Assembly (NCBI GenBank): GCA_016716125.1
Contig: JADJWZ010000041.1
Location: 1 to 64,000, forward strand
Direction: 5' to 3'
DNA length: 64,000 nt
DNA from: Ignavibacteria bacterium
GTDB lineage: Bacteria > Bacteroidota > Ignavibacteria > Tepidaquicellales > Tepidaquicellaceae
Below the pieces are notes generated by a model. That model was not told the origin of the DNA, did not search any database, and saw only the letters and a program-made list of their open reading frames with translations. Below, piece by piece: positions 9,909-20,285 of this stretch. Both the position numbers and the translations under genes were made by a program. Numbering within the stretch: the stretch's first letter is position 1; each line of letters starts with the position of its first letter.

Positions 9909-11858
9909 ATGAACACCTCAGTATCGACATTTCTGTTGTAATAGTAAATTACAATGTCAAAGAACTTGCAGATAACTGTATTTCTTCCATTTACACCGCA
10001 AACAATAACGAATATAAATAGAGATATTTTTGTTGACAATAATTCTATTGACGGTAGTTCGGAACATATTGAGAAAAAATATCCTGATGTAAAGATAATC
10101 CGAAACACCAAGAACATTGGATTTTCAAAAGCAAATAATATTGCATTAAGACAGGCAAAGGGAAAATATGTTCTTATTTTAAATCCGGATACACTAATGG
10201 AGGAGAATACATTCAGCAGACTGATCAGATTTTGTGATGAGCATAAAAATACAGGGGCTGTAACTTCAAAACTAATACTCGGAAACGGTAAACTTGACTC
10301 GGCGTGTAAAAGGAGTTTCCCGGTTCCGTCAGTTGCAATACCGCGGATACTGGGACTTTCGTCTTTATTTCCTAAAAGCAAACTGTTCGGTAAGTATAAT
10401 CTCACATTTCTTGATGAAAATAAAATATGGGAAGTAGATGCAATTTGCGGAGCTTTCATGTTCATTCCAAAAGCCGTTCTTGATAATGTCGGATTGTTTG
10501 ATGAAGATTATTTTATGTACGGCGAAGATATTGATCTTTGCTACAGAATAAAAAAATGCGGATACAAGATCTTCTATTTCCCGGAAGTTACAACAATTCA
10601 TTTTAAAGGAGAGAGTACGCGGAAGACTAATCTTTCTTACGTGAATAATTTTTACGGCGCTATGATTATTTTTGTGAGAAAAAATTTCACAGGATTCTCA
10701 AGACTGCTTTCGCCTGTACTACAATTCGGAATTTTCTGGAGATCTTTGTTTTCCTATATGCAGAGGATACTGAGAATTTTCATTTTCCCGATCTCGGATA
10801 TTATTCTCTTATATTTATCACTCATACTTTCCGTAAGATTCCGTTTTGGAATTTTTCCGAACACTGATTATATGTTTATCATTTCAGTGTATGTATTAAT
10901 CTGGATACTGACTCTTGCTGTATTTGGTTCATATTCAAAAAAACATTTCCTTTCACTCCGGAATACATTCAATGCAGTCATTGTAGGATTTTTTATTAAT
11001 TCATCCATTACATATTTTTTTAAAGAGTATGCATTTTCAAGAGGCGTAATACTTGCATCGACTGTCCTTTCCATATTTTTCCTTCTGCTTTTCAGAGGCG
11101 GATACAAAATGTATTTATTTATGGTATCAAAAAATATTCTTCTTAACAAAGTGAATCTGCTACAGGTAGGAAGTGAAAGACTCAGTCAGAATGTGGAGGA
11201 TAAGTTAAATTCAAAGTATAACATTATTCATTATTCCGATATTTCACAGAAGAATGAAATTTCAGAGCTTGAAGAAATTATTATGATAAATAAAATTGAT
11301 GAAGTCGTATTTGCAGGGAATCAGTTTTCCAATCAGGATATGCTGAACCTGATGTGGGATATGCGCAACAGGAATGTAAGATTCAGAATATTCCCTTCAG
11401 GAAAAGAGCTGATGCTTTCAAAGCTGAATACAAGCAGTATTGATGAGATTAACCTAATTGAAATTGAATATAATATTAATAATAAATTAAATATATTTTT
11501 AAAAAGAACTTTTGATATAGTTTTCTCAATAATTCTTCTAATTACGGTTTATCCCGTTTTGATAATCCTGATGAAGTTGTTTAAATACAATCCGTCAAAA
11601 CATATTTCCAAACTGCTTTTGCTTCCTGATGTATTCAGGGGAAATACAAGTTTTGTAGGGTATCCTGTTTGGCTTGAGACAGAACAGAAACAGTATATCG
11701 GAAAGAAAGGTCTCACAGGACTTGTACAGCTGAATTACTATAAGGGAATTTCAGAAGAAGAGATAATCAATATGAATTTATTCTATGCAAAGAATCAATC
11801 TCTTATACTCGACATGGAGATTTTATTAAAAACATTTTTCTTAACATTCAAAAAATAA
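9909..11858 (+). CDS. GT2 glycosyltransferase fused to a degenerate phosphoglycosyltransferase-like membrane domain; frameshifted N-terminus
   Basis: The N-terminal ~270 residues are a rhamnosyltransferase-like GT2: [17 protein letters not shown] in one frame, then [26 protein letters not shown] and [19 protein letters not shown] in the main frame. Two slips near the start (about 9925 and 10025) separate the first 40 residues; ATG 9909 is the likely true start. After about residue 275 come several membrane helices ([16 protein letters not shown] and following) and a CoA-binding-like domain. A final segment starts [13 protein letters not shown], aligning with the re-entrant helix of the 7740-9118 enzyme. 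In it the catalytic region reads [18 protein letters not shown] where the active homologue has a D-E dyad, and the RVGK and FRSM motifs are missing, so the transferase half is probably inactive. Only 1 base separates it from accA. Confidence 0.8.
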
Positions 11859-11859
11859 A

Positions 11860-12813
11860 ATGGCTGTTCAAAATTATCTTGAAATTGAAAAACCGATAAT
11901 TACTCTTGAAAATAAAATAAAGGAAATGCGGAAGATGTCTGATCAGCTTGACATTTCCCATGAGATTAGCAAGCTTGAAGAAAGGATAAACGAATTGAGA
12001 AAAGAAATATTCAGTAATCTAACTCCGTGGCAGATAGTTCAGCTTGCGCGTCATCCCGAGAGACCATATGCGCTTGATTATATTTATCTGATGACGGAAA
12101 ATTTTGTAGAACTTCACGGAGACAGACATTTCGGAGATGATAAAGCGATAGTCGGAGGATTTGCAAATCTTGACGGCAGGACTGTGATGATAATCGGTCA
12201 GCAAAAAGGAAGAGATACAAAATCAAATATATACAGAAATTTCGGAATGCCGAATCCTGAAGGTTACAGGAAAGCGCTGAGACTCATGAAGCTTGCGGAA
12301 AAATTTAACAAACCTGTAATCACGCTGGTAGACACACCCGGAGCTTTCCCCGGGATAGAAGCGGAAGAAAGAGGACAGGCCGAAGCTATTGCAAAAAATC
12401 TGTATGAAATGTCTTCTCTTCAGGTTCCGATAATAGTTGCTATAATCGGAGAAGGCGCTTCAGGCGGTGCTTTAGGAATAGGAGTCGGCGACAGAATACT
12501 TATGCTGAAATACTGCTGGTACTCAGTCATATCCCCGGAATCATGTTCATCAATATTATGGAGAAGCTGGGACTACAAAGAACAGGCGGCTGAGTCGCTT
12601 AAGCTAACTGCAAAAGATATGCTTGCTTTAAAAATAATCGACAGGATAGTAGAAGAGCCGGAAGGCGGCGCGCACAGGGATCATGAAGAAGCTGCGAAGC
12701 TTCTGAAAAAAGCTCTGACAGAGGAGCTTGACGCAGTAAGTAAAATTAAAAAAGATAAATTCCTTGATAATAGAATTAAGAAATTCGGGGAAATGGGTTT
12801 TTTCAAAGACTGA
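11860..12813 (+). CDS. accA: Acetyl-CoA carboxylase carboxyltransferase subunit alpha
   Basis: The alpha subunit of the carboxyltransferase moves the carboxyl group from biotin carboxyl carrier protein to acetyl-CoA, making malonyl-CoA for fatty acid synthesis. The 317-residue length is standard. The N-terminal coiled helix ([21 protein letters not shown]) is followed by [54 protein letters not shown] and the oxyanion-hole region [16 protein letters not shown]. The C-terminal [17 protein letters not shown] is typical. The partner accD is not in the window. It starts 1 base after the preceding stop, so it may share a transcript with the polysaccharide genes; murA follows after 57 bases. Confidence 0.96.
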   Translation: MAVQNYLEIEKPIITLENKIKEMRKMSDQLDISHEISKLEERINELRKEIFSNLTPWQIVQLARHPERPYALDYIYLMTENFVELHGDRHFGDDKAIVGGFANLDGRTVMIIGQQKGRDTKSNIYRNFGMPNPEGYRKALRLMKLAEKFNKPVITLVDTPGAFPGIEAEERGQAEAIAKNLYEMSSLQVPIIVAIIGEGASGGALGIGVGDRILMLKYCWYSVISPESCSSILWRSWDYKEQAAESLKLTAKDMLALKIIDRIVEEPEGGAHRDHEEAAKLLKKALTEELDAVSKIKKDKFLDNRIKKFGEMGFFKD

Positions 12814-12870
12814 TATATATATATAAATAAGAGATAACTTATTACATCTCAATAAATTTCAAATAATAAA

Positions 12871-14187
12871 TTGTCTTCAGATAACACAAAATTTCTCATT
12901 AAAGGCGGTAAACCGCTTTTCGGAAAAGTAAAAGTAAGCGGAGCAAAAAATTCCGCAACAAAATTATTAGTCGCCTCTCTGCTGACTTCTGAAGAATGTA
13001 TCCTTTACAATTCACCAAATAAGATCAGCGACCTTTCCATCACTTCTGAACTGTGCAGATCTCTCGGCAGTATAATTGATTGTAATGAAGATGTTCTTAT
13101 AACCAAAACAGAGACTGTAAATTCATCACACATTCCGGAAGATATAGGTAATAAAAACAGAATAGCCATTCTTCTTGCCGGACCACTTCTTTCAAGGACA
13201 GGTAAAGCTGAAATTCCGATTCCCGGCGGATGTAAGATTGGTTCGCGTCCTGTGAATTTTCACATTGACTCACTTGAAAAATTAGGCTGCAATGTTTCAG
13301 TAAAAAATAATTATTTTATTCTTCAGTCTGACGGTCTGCGCGGATGTAATATAAGACTTGATTATCCGAGTGTCGGCGCAACAGAAAATATTCTGATAGC
13401 CGCATCGATTGCAAAAGGCAGAACTGTACTTACGAATGCCGCAGTAGAACCTGAGATTATCGATCTGATAAAGTTTCTTCAGAAAATGGGAGCGATCATT
13501 GAAATAAATACAGACAGAAAAATTACTGTCGAAGGTGTAGAAAAGTTAAACGGCGCTGAACATTCCGTAATACCTGACAGAAATCAGTCAGCATCATTTG
13601 CATGCGCCGGACTGGCGTCAAAGGGAGATATTTTTGTTGAGAATGCCGTTCAGGAAAATCTGATTACTTTTCTGAATACCGTAAGAAGAGTCGGAGGAAA
13701 ATTTGAAGTAAAGGAAAACGGGATCAGATTCTTTTATGACGGAGAGTTTAAATCCATTCCAATAGAAACAAATGTGCATCCGGGATTTATGACAGACTGG
13801 CAGCAGCCTTTTGTAATACTTATGACACAAGCGAAAGGAATATCAATAGTTCACGAGACAGTATATGAAGAAAGATTTGGATATGTGAGTGAGCTTATTA
13901 AAATGGGAGCCGAAATAGAATTATATGATACCTGTCTCGGCGGGCTGCAGTGCAGATTTGCGAATACTCATTATTTTCACAGCGCGGTTATAAAGGGTCC
14001 GACCGCTCTTCATTCGGCGGAAATAAATGTGCCGGACCTCAGAGCGGGATTTTCATATTTAATAGCCGGAGTTATTGCAAAGGGAGAATCAACAGTAAAC
14101 GGTGCTGTTTATATCGACAGGGGATATGAAGAAATTGATACAAAGCTCCGGGATCTCGGAGCGGAAATTAAAAGAATAGATAATTAG
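12871..14187 (+). CDS. murA: UDP-N-acetylglucosamine 1-carboxyvinyltransferase
   Basis: MurA adds enolpyruvate from PEP to UDP-GlcNAc, the first committed step of peptidoglycan synthesis. TTG at 12871 is the best start because the family N-terminus (FLIKGGKPLFGKVKVSGAKN) begins nine residues later. The active-site Cys lies in PGGCKIGSRPVNFH, the Cys form that is sensitive to fosfomycin in other species, rather than the Asp variant. PDRNQSASFACAG and HPGFMTDWQQPF are conserved inside-out barrel segments, and the C-terminus has DLRAGFSYLIAG. The 438 residues are slightly longer than E. coli MurA. It sits between two carboxyltransferase genes, an uncommon order. Confidence 0.96.
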   Translation: MSSDNTKFLIKGGKPLFGKVKVSGAKNSATKLLVASLLTSEECILYNSPNKISDLSITSELCRSLGSIIDCNEDVLITKTETVNSSHIPEDIGNKNRIAILLAGPLLSRTGKAEIPIPGGCKIGSRPVNFHIDSLEKLGCNVSVKNNYFILQSDGLRGCNIRLDYPSVGATENILIAASIAKGRTVLTNAAVEPEIIDLIKFLQKMGAIIEINTDRKITVEGVEKLNGAEHSVIPDRNQSASFACAGLASKGDIFVENAVQENLITFLNTVRRVGGKFEVKENGIRFFYDGEFKSIPIETNVHPGFMTDWQQPFVILMTQAKGISIVHETVYEERFGYVSELIKMGAEIELYDTCLGGLQCRFANTHYFHSAVIKGPTALHSAEINVPDLRAGFSYLIAGVIAKGESTVNGAVYIDRGYEEIDTKLRDLGAEIKRIDN

Positions 14188-14243
14188 CGTTATAAATAAA
14201 TTCAATATTAGTTATTCAATATACATTAAATGTTTAAAATATT

Positions 14244-15785
14244 ATGAAAGATAAATTACAGGAATTAAAAGAAAAGAAAGCCGAAGCCTTTGCAGGCGGA
14301 GGTCAGAAGAGAGTTGATTCACAGCATAAGAAAGGAAAGCTGACTGCAAGAGAGAGAATAGAATTACTGCTGGATGAAGGAAGCTTTGAGGAAACAGACA
14401 TTTTCGTAAGACACCAGTCTTATGACTTTGAACTGGCAAAACAGAGATTTTACACAGACGGAGTAATTACCGGAACAGGTAAAATAGACGGCAGAACTGT
14501 TTGTGTATTTTCACAAGACTTCACTATTCACGGCGGATCGCTTGCAGAATACCACGCAAAAAAAATATGTAAAATAATGGATCTTGCGATGAAGATCGGA
14601 GTGCCGGTAATCGGTATTAATGACAGCGGCGGCGCAAGAATTCAGGAAGGTGTTGTTTCTCTTGGCGGATACGCTGATATCTTTTTAAGAAATACTTTAT
14701 CAAGCGGAGTAGTGCCGCAGATATCTGCAATTGTAGGTCCGTGTGCAGGAGGAGCTGTTTATTCACCGGCGATAACTGATTTTATTTTTATGGTTGATAA
14801 AGTATCGTATATGTTTGTTACCGGACCGAATGTAGTAAAAACAGTTACTCATGAAGAAGTCACATTCGATGATCTCGGCGGAGCGCGAACCCATGCCGTA
14901 AAAAGCGGAGTCAGTCATTTTACCTCTGAAAATGAAGTGGAATGTTTTCAGAGCATCAGAAAACTAGTATCGTATATTCCGCTGAATAATATGGATGCAG
15001 CTCCCTTTACTGAATATACAGGCGGTGAAAAAGATCTGGAGTTTCTGAATAATTTTATTCCGGACATTTCAAATAAACCATACGATGTTAAAGATGTAAT
15101 AAATGCTTTGATCGATGATGACACATTTTTTGAAGTACATGCAGAGTATGCTGAAAATCTTGTTGTTGGATTCGGAAGAATTAACGGCAGGTCGGTTGGT
15201 ATAGTGGCAAATCAGCCTCTGGTGCTCGCCGGAGTGCTGGACCTGAATTCTTCTATCAAAGGCGCGAGGTTTGTCAGATTCTGTGATGCATTCAATATCC
15301 CTCTTCTGATACTTGAAGATGTCCCGGGATTCTTACCGGGAACGGATCAGGAATGGCGGGGTGTGATCAGACACGGTGCTAAACTGCTGTATGCTTTTTG
15401 TGAAGCTACGGTTCCTAAAATTACAATCATTCTCAGAAAAGCATACGGAGGCGCATACGATGTTATGAGTTCAAAACATATCAGAGGAGATTTTAATCTT
15501 GCCTGGCCAACAGCTGAAATTGCTGTTATGGGAGCGCAGGGAGCAGCTGAAGTTATTTTCAGAAAAGAAATTGAAGCTTCAGATGATAAAGTCGCCGCTC
15601 TAAAGGAAAAAGTGGATGAGTTCACTGAAAAATTCGCAAATCCATATCTGGCTGCTGAGAGGGGATTTATAGATGATGTGATCGAACCGAAAGAAACCCG
15701 AAAAAAATTAATATACTACTTCAAGATACTTGAGAATAAAGTAGATTCAAATCCAAAGAAAAAGCACGGTAATATTCCATTATAA
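14244..15785 (+). CDS. pccB: Acyl-CoA carboxylase carboxyltransferase, propionyl-CoA carboxylase beta / methylmalonyl-CoA decarboxylase alpha type
   Basis: A 513-residue crotonase-fold carboxyltransferase, acting on propionyl-CoA/methylmalonyl-CoA with a biotin protein. Conserved parts are [63 protein letters not shown] and the second-domain [17 protein letters not shown] and [33 protein letters not shown] is the usual family end block. Whether the complex runs as an ATP-dependent carboxylase or a sodium-pumping decarboxylase depends on partner subunits that are not in the window. Transcription probably ends at the hairpin just downstream, shared with the convergent tryptophanase gene. Confidence 0.9.
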   Translation: MKDKLQELKEKKAEAFAGGGQKRVDSQHKKGKLTARERIELLLDEGSFEETDIFVRHQSYDFELAKQRFYTDGVITGTGKIDGRTVCVFSQDFTIHGGSLAEYHAKKICKIMDLAMKIGVPVIGINDSGGARIQEGVVSLGGYADIFLRNTLSSGVVPQISAIVGPCAGGAVYSPAITDFIFMVDKVSYMFVTGPNVVKTVTHEEVTFDDLGGARTHAVKSGVSHFTSENEVECFQSIRKLVSYIPLNNMDAAPFTEYTGGEKDLEFLNNFIPDISNKPYDVKDVINALIDDDTFFEVHAEYAENLVVGFGRINGRSVGIVANQPLVLAGVLDLNSSIKGARFVRFCDAFNIPLLILEDVPGFLPGTDQEWRGVIRHGAKLLYAFCEATVPKITIILRKAYGGAYDVMSSKHIRGDFNLAWPTAEIAVMGAQGAAEVIFRKEIEASDDKVAALKEKVDEFTEKFANPYLAAERGFIDDVIEPKETRKKLIYYFKILENKVDSNPKKKHGNIPL

Positions 15786-15796
15786 AATGATCTTAA

Positions 15797-15838
15797 ATTA
15801 TCTGCATCCGGATTCTTTTTTAACCGGCTGCAGATAAT
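15797..15838. terminator. Bidirectional hairpin terminator between convergent genes
   Basis: A long inverted repeat: ATTATCTGCA then CCGG on the left arm and CCGG then TGCAGATAAT on the right, with one mismatch and a 12-base T-rich loop. It lies in the 63 bases between the pccB and tnaA stops, so it can terminate both transcripts. No strong T-run follows on either side, so efficiency is uncertain. Confidence 0.65.
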
Positions 15839-15848
15839 CTCTTAAAGT

Positions 15849-17228
15849 TTATTCAGCATGTTTAAACTTCGCAGTAAAATGCCGCAAAAATTCAGACTCT
15901 TCCGTAATTACAAATCCTTTTACATCCATTTTATTTTCAATAAGTATATTGAAAACTTCTATTACATATTCAATGTGACTTTGAGTATATACTCTTCTCG
16001 GAATTGCAAGTCTGACCAGTTCATTCGGCGCAGGTATTAATTTACCTTTTTTGTCATATTTGCCAAACATCACAGAGCCAATTTCAACTGAACGAATCCC
16101 GCCTTTAAGATACAGTTCGCACACAAGCGCCTGTCCCGGATATTGATCAACCGGAATATGCGGATAAAAAGATTTAGCATCTATATAAACTGCATGACCG
16201 CCGATCGGCCATATCAGAGGAACGCCCATTTTATAAAGCATCTCGCCGAGATATTCCGTGCTTCGGATCCTGTACTTCAGGTAATCTTCATCAAATACTT
16301 CCCGAAGCCCGAGCGCAATAGCTTCCATATCACGTCCGGATAATCCGCCGTATGTAACAAATCCTTCAGTGATGATGAGTAAATTTGTGCATGCATCAGC
16401 AAGCTCCTTTTCTTTTAAAGCAAGGAATCCCCCCATATTAACAAGTCCGTCTTTCTTTGCGCTCATGACACATCCGTCACAAAGCGAGAACATTTCTTTT
16501 GCAATATTTCTGTAGGAAAGACTTGCATATCCGGGTTCCCTTGTCTTTATGAAATAAGAATTCTCCGCTATCCTGCAGCAGTCAAGGAAAAATTTTACAT
16601 TAAATTTTTTACACAGGTTACTCACTTCAATTGCATTCTTCATACTTACCGGCTGACCTCCGCCGCTGTTGTTTGTGACTGTCAGGATAACCGCTCCGAT
16701 TTTTTTACTGCTGTGTTTTTTTAAGAGCTCCTTTAATTTATCCGTATCCATGTTCCCTTTAAACGGATGAGAATGCATTGGCTCAGCTGATTCAGCTATA
16801 GGAATATCTATGGCTTCAGCTCCGGAAAATTCTATATTGGCGCGTGTTGTGTCAAAATGCGTATTACTGATAAAAGTTTTTCCTTTGCCGCCAAGGTAAC
16901 CGTAAAGAATTCTCTCGCCGGCTCTGCCCTGGTGAGTCGGAAGAATATATTCAAATCCTGTAAGATCTTTTACTTCCTCTTCCATTTTCAGCCAGCTCTT
17001 CGATCCGGCATACGCTTCATCACCATCCATTATTGCTGACCATTGTTTTGAACTCATTGCCGAAGTTCCGCTGTCTGTCAGAAAATCTATTAATACATCT
17101 TTTGAATGAAGCTGAAAAGGATTAAAATTCGCCTCTTCCAGAGATAAAGTTCTTTCCTCTTCAGTTGACATTGAGATCGGCTCTACGGATTTTATTTTGA
17201 ACGGTTCAAATATTGTCTTAAATTTCAT
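15849..17228 (-). CDS. tnaA: Tryptophanase (PLP-dependent beta-eliminating lyase)
   Basis: This PLP enzyme splits tryptophan into indole, pyruvate and ammonia. The 459 residues carry the family core EYILPTHQGRAGE, FISNTHFDTTRANIEF, TNNSGGGQPVSMKN, FFLDCCRIAENSYFI and the PLP lysine in SAKKDGLVNMGG. Two positions separate tryptophanase from tyrosine phenol-lyase. Here the segment reads V-E-I-G-S (Ile, where the phenol-lyase has an Arg for the phenolic OH), and the C-terminus reads LRHFTAKF (His, where the phenol-lyase has Phe). Both favour tryptophanase. It stands alone on the minus strand; no Trp permease and no TnaC-like leader is seen upstream. The start is supported by a strong ribosome site. 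Confidence 0.88.
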   Translation of the reverse strand: MKFKTIFEPFKIKSVEPISMSTEEERTLSLEEANFNPFQLHSKDVLIDFLTDSGTSAMSSKQWSAIMDGDEAYAGSKSWLKMEEEVKDLTGFEYILPTHQGRAGERILYGYLGGKGKTFISNTHFDTTRANIEFSGAEAIDIPIAESAEPMHSHPFKGNMDTDKLKELLKKHSSKKIGAVILTVTNNSGGGQPVSMKNAIEVSNLCKKFNVKFFLDCCRIAENSYFIKTREPGYASLSYRNIAKEMFSLCDGCVMSAKKDGLVNMGGFLALKEKELADACTNLLIITEGFVTYGGLSGRDMEAIALGLREVFDEDYLKYRIRSTEYLGEMLYKMGVPLIWPIGGHAVYIDAKSFYPHIPVDQYPGQALVCELYLKGGIRSVEIGSVMFGKYDKKGKLIPAPNELVRLAIPRRVYTQSHIEYVIEVFNILIENKMDVKGFVITEESEFLRHFTAKFKHAE

Positions 17229-17236
17229 TTATAAAT

Positions 17237-17243
17237 CTCCTCT
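17237..17243 (-). promoter_or_regulatory. Strong Shine-Dalgarno site of tnaA
   Basis: Read on the minus strand this is AGAGGAG, eight bases before the ATG at 17228. Few genes in this window have such a clear site, so it fixes the tryptophanase start. The 237-base divergent gap to 17466 is AT-rich and shows no other convincing signal. Confidence 0.6.
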
Positions 17244-17465
17244 ATTAATTTTATAAAATTAAATCTATTCGAATTTTTAATAATGTAAATATACTGATGA
17301 ATTTATATTATGATAAATATCATATGTTTATGATCTGAATAATTTTAAATGAAAAAAACCGAATTACATAATAGAGACTTTCATTCACTAAATTTATTAT
17401 GTCATTCTTTGTCTGCCATTGAAATTCACACTTAAATTATAATTGTAATTTAGTAAATTGCATTC

Positions 17466-19455
17466 ATGATTTCACTGAATAATATTTCCATGCGGTACGG
17501 TTCGAAAGAGCTGTTTGATAAAGTATCTCTGCGTGTAGCGGGAAAAGACAGACTATCGCTTGTCGGCTCCAATGGCGCCGGAAAATCTACTCTGCTTAAA
17601 GTAATAGCCGGAATGATATCATCTGATGAAGGTGAAGTAGCGATTTCCAGACATACAACGGTCGGATACCTGCCGCAGGAGGGGATCCGTTTTATGGGAA
17701 AAACACTTTATGATGAAGTTTACAGCTCGGCAGGTGATATAAATAAGATACAGGAAGAAATGCGTCAGATCGAAAATGAGATGAGCGAATTTGAAGATAC
17801 TTCTACAGATGAATTTATGGATCTTGTTTATGAATACGGCGAGCTTCAGGAAAGATTCCAGATGCTTGACGGATTCAGGCTAAAATCCAAGATAGAAAAA
17901 ATCCTGATAGGTCTGGGTTTTTTTGAAAAGGATTTTGACAGAATGACTAATGAGTTCAGCGGCGGCTGGCAAATGAGAATTGCACTTGCAAAACTTCTTT
18001 TAACTAATCCATCGATCCTTCTTCTTGATGAACCTACAAATCACCTAGATATTGAATCACTAATCTGGGTTGAAAATTATCTGATGAATTATCAGGGCGC
18101 AATTGTGCTGGTATCGCATGACAGAAGTTTCCTTGATAATATCACTCAGAGAACAATAGAAATTTCTTTGGGTAATGTAACAGAGTATTCGGGAAATTAT
18201 TCTTTTTACAGAACAGAAAAAGAGATCAGGAAAGAGCTTCAGGAAAATCAGTTTAATAACCAGCAGAATTATCTTCGTCAGCAGGAAAAATTTATAGAAA
18301 GATTCAGATATAAAGCCTCCAAAGCAAAAGCTGTACAAAGCAGGATCAAGCTGCTTGATAAGGTTGACTGGATTGAAATAGAAGATGAAGAATCAACAGT
18401 AAGTTTTACTTTTCCTCCGGCTACACATTCGGGTAAGACATCGATAGAGTTGTCAGGCGTTACAAAAAAGTTATGACAATGTAAATAATGTACTTGAAGA
18501 TATTAACTTAATAATCGCAAGAGGTGAGAAAATTGTTTTGTTCGGTGTTAACGGCGCCGGTAAATCAACGCTGGTAAGGATTATCGCCGGTCATGAAAAA
18601 ATTAACAAAGGTGAAGTCAAACCCGGTCATCTCGCAGGAATTAAATTCTACGCTCAGAATCAGGCGGAAGAATTAAATCCTGAACTTACGGTTCTGGAAA
18701 CTATGGAACAGGCGGCAACGGGAGACATTCAGAAAAATCTCAGATCGATCCTCGGCAGTTTTCTTTTCAGGGGCGATGATGTATTTAAAAAAGTAAAAGT
18801 ACTTTCCGGCGGTGAAAAATCCAGACTGGCGCTTGCAAAGATGCTGATAGAACCCTCTAATTTTTTAATACTTGACGAACCTACAAATCATCTGGATATG
18901 AGATCCAAGGAAGTACTTATGAATGCTTTGAAAAAATACTCCGGCACTGTGCTGATTGTATCGCATGACAGGGAGTTTATTGACGGTATAGTGGATAAAG
19001 TAATTGAAGTAAAGAATAAAAAAATTAAAACCTTTATCGGAAATGCTACTGATTATCTTAAAGAAAAAGAAAATGAATTCCTGAAAGGCGAAATTAACCG
19101 GGAAAAAACTGTCAAGCTTAAAACTAAATCGGAGATAAAACCAAAACCGGATAAATCGTCCGAAAGAGAAATTAAGGATGCAAGAAAGGAGCTTAATAAA
19201 AAAATTGAACCTGTCAAAAGAGATTTAAAAAATCTGGAGACGGAAATTGCAAAATTAGAAACGGAAATTACAGAAATTGAAAAACTTATGGCAAGCGAAG
19301 AATATTATAAAGGCGGTTCTAACATTCTGAATATTTCGAACAAATATAACAGTTTAAAGGAAAAATTAAAAAATGTATATTCCAACTGGGAAATTAAATC
19401 CGTTTTACTTAATGATCTTGAAAAACAATTAACTAAATTTAAATTAACTACATGA
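17466..19455 (+). CDS. ABC-F family ATPase with one frameshift
   Basis: A soluble twin-ATPase ABC-F protein, which acts on the ribosome. The first nucleotide-binding domain has GSNGAGKSTLLK, FSGGWQMRIALAKLL and LLLDEPTNHLD. The second has GVNGAGKSTLVR, LSGGEKSRLALAKML and LILDEPTNHLD. Between them lies the linker with FIERFRYKASKAKAVQSR. The frame breaks at about 18468, where one A appears to be missing in an A-run after SGVTKK; restoring it joins SYDNVNNVLEDINL without loss. The C-terminal ~110 residues form a Lys/Glu-rich coiled coil. The assembled protein is about 663 residues, closest in style to the Uup/YdiF subgroup. The intact motifs in both halves make a sequencing slip likely. Confidence 0.85.
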
Positions 19456-20207
19456 AAACTATTAAAACTTTAACAGTATTAATTGTCTCCTTTATTCTTT
19501 TAAATTTTCAATCTGTATCGGCAGAATTCAATTTTGATCCGAAGCTGAAACTCAATAATTCTCAGGACAGATCTTCTGAAATAAAGAACAGGGACCTGGA
19601 GAAAGCGAAAAAATATCATCAGAAGAGGACCGGAGAATTTTTCGGCGCATCTGTAGATTTTCAGATCGGATATGGTACAACTTCACCTTCAGTGACCGAA
19701 AGAGACAATCAAAGAGAAATAAATACAGAAAGTAAAGGCGGAATTACTTTCGGAGCTCTTGTAAATCTCAATTTGTTTGGTCTGTTAAATCTGACATCCG
19801 GCTTAGATCTCATAAATAAAACATATGATTACGGGGTCCCATATGTTAATGATCCGCTCAATACTCTTGACTCTACTGTCAAATCAGTAAAAAATCAATT
19901 TCTGAATATTCCCTTAAATCTGAATTACAGCGGAATGGTTTCGGATAAAGTTGGAGTCAGCTTCAGCGGCGGTCCTTATTTTGGAATCCTTTTGAATCCG
20001 GATAATGCCGTTAATGGGTTTAAGGATTTTGATCTGGGACTTAACGGGATCATTACAGGAAATTATATGCTGAATCCTTTTACAAGCATTATACTCGGTA
20101 CAAAACTTCAGTACGGCGGACTTAATAATTTGCTTAGTGCCGGTACGATTGAGAAAGTGACTTTAACAAACTGGAATGTATTTACAGGACTTAGATTCGG
20201 ATTCTGA
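19452..20207 (+). CDS. Outer-membrane beta-barrel protein (porin family)
   Basis: A 251-residue protein with a cleavable signal peptide (hydrophobic core LTVLIVSFILLNFQSVSAE). The rest alternates polar and hydrophobic residues in strands such as GGITFGALVNLNLFGLLNLTSGLD, and it ends with an aromatic residue (NWNVFTGLRFGF), the usual C-terminal beta-signal of outer-membrane barrels. It resembles the PF13568-type barrel common in Bacteroidetes. The ATG overlaps the ABC-F stop (ATGA), so the two may be co-transcribed; a terminator follows. Ligand and role are unknown. Confidence 0.72.
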   Translation: MKTIKTLTVLIVSFILLNFQSVSAEFNFDPKLKLNNSQDRSSEIKNRDLEKAKKYHQKRTGEFFGASVDFQIGYGTTSPSVTERDNQREINTESKGGITFGALVNLNLFGLLNLTSGLDLINKTYDYGVPYVNDPLNTLDSTVKSVKNQFLNIPLNLNYSGMVSDKVGVSFSGGPYFGILLNPDNAVNGFKDFDLGLNGIITGNYMLNPFTSIILGTKLQYGGLNNLLSAGTIEKVTLTNWNVFTGLRFGF

Positions 20208-20230
20208 TTTTTATAATTATATATAATATT

Positions 20231-20251
20231 AAAGGGAGTCATGCTCCCTTT
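20231..20251 (+). terminator. Intrinsic terminator after the porin gene
   Basis: AAAGGGAG and CTCCCTTT form a perfect 8-bp stem with a 5-base loop, followed by a run of nine T. It ends the ABC-F/porin transcript before the lipoprotein genes. Confidence 0.88.
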
Positions 20252-20285
20252 TTTTTTATTAATTGAAAATATTCGATAATTCTTT

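Noticed and set aside
18460..18540. Programmed frameshift in the ABC-F gene
   Set aside because: No slippery heptamer with a clear downstream structure was seen, and ABC-F proteins are not known for it; a missing A in a run is simpler.
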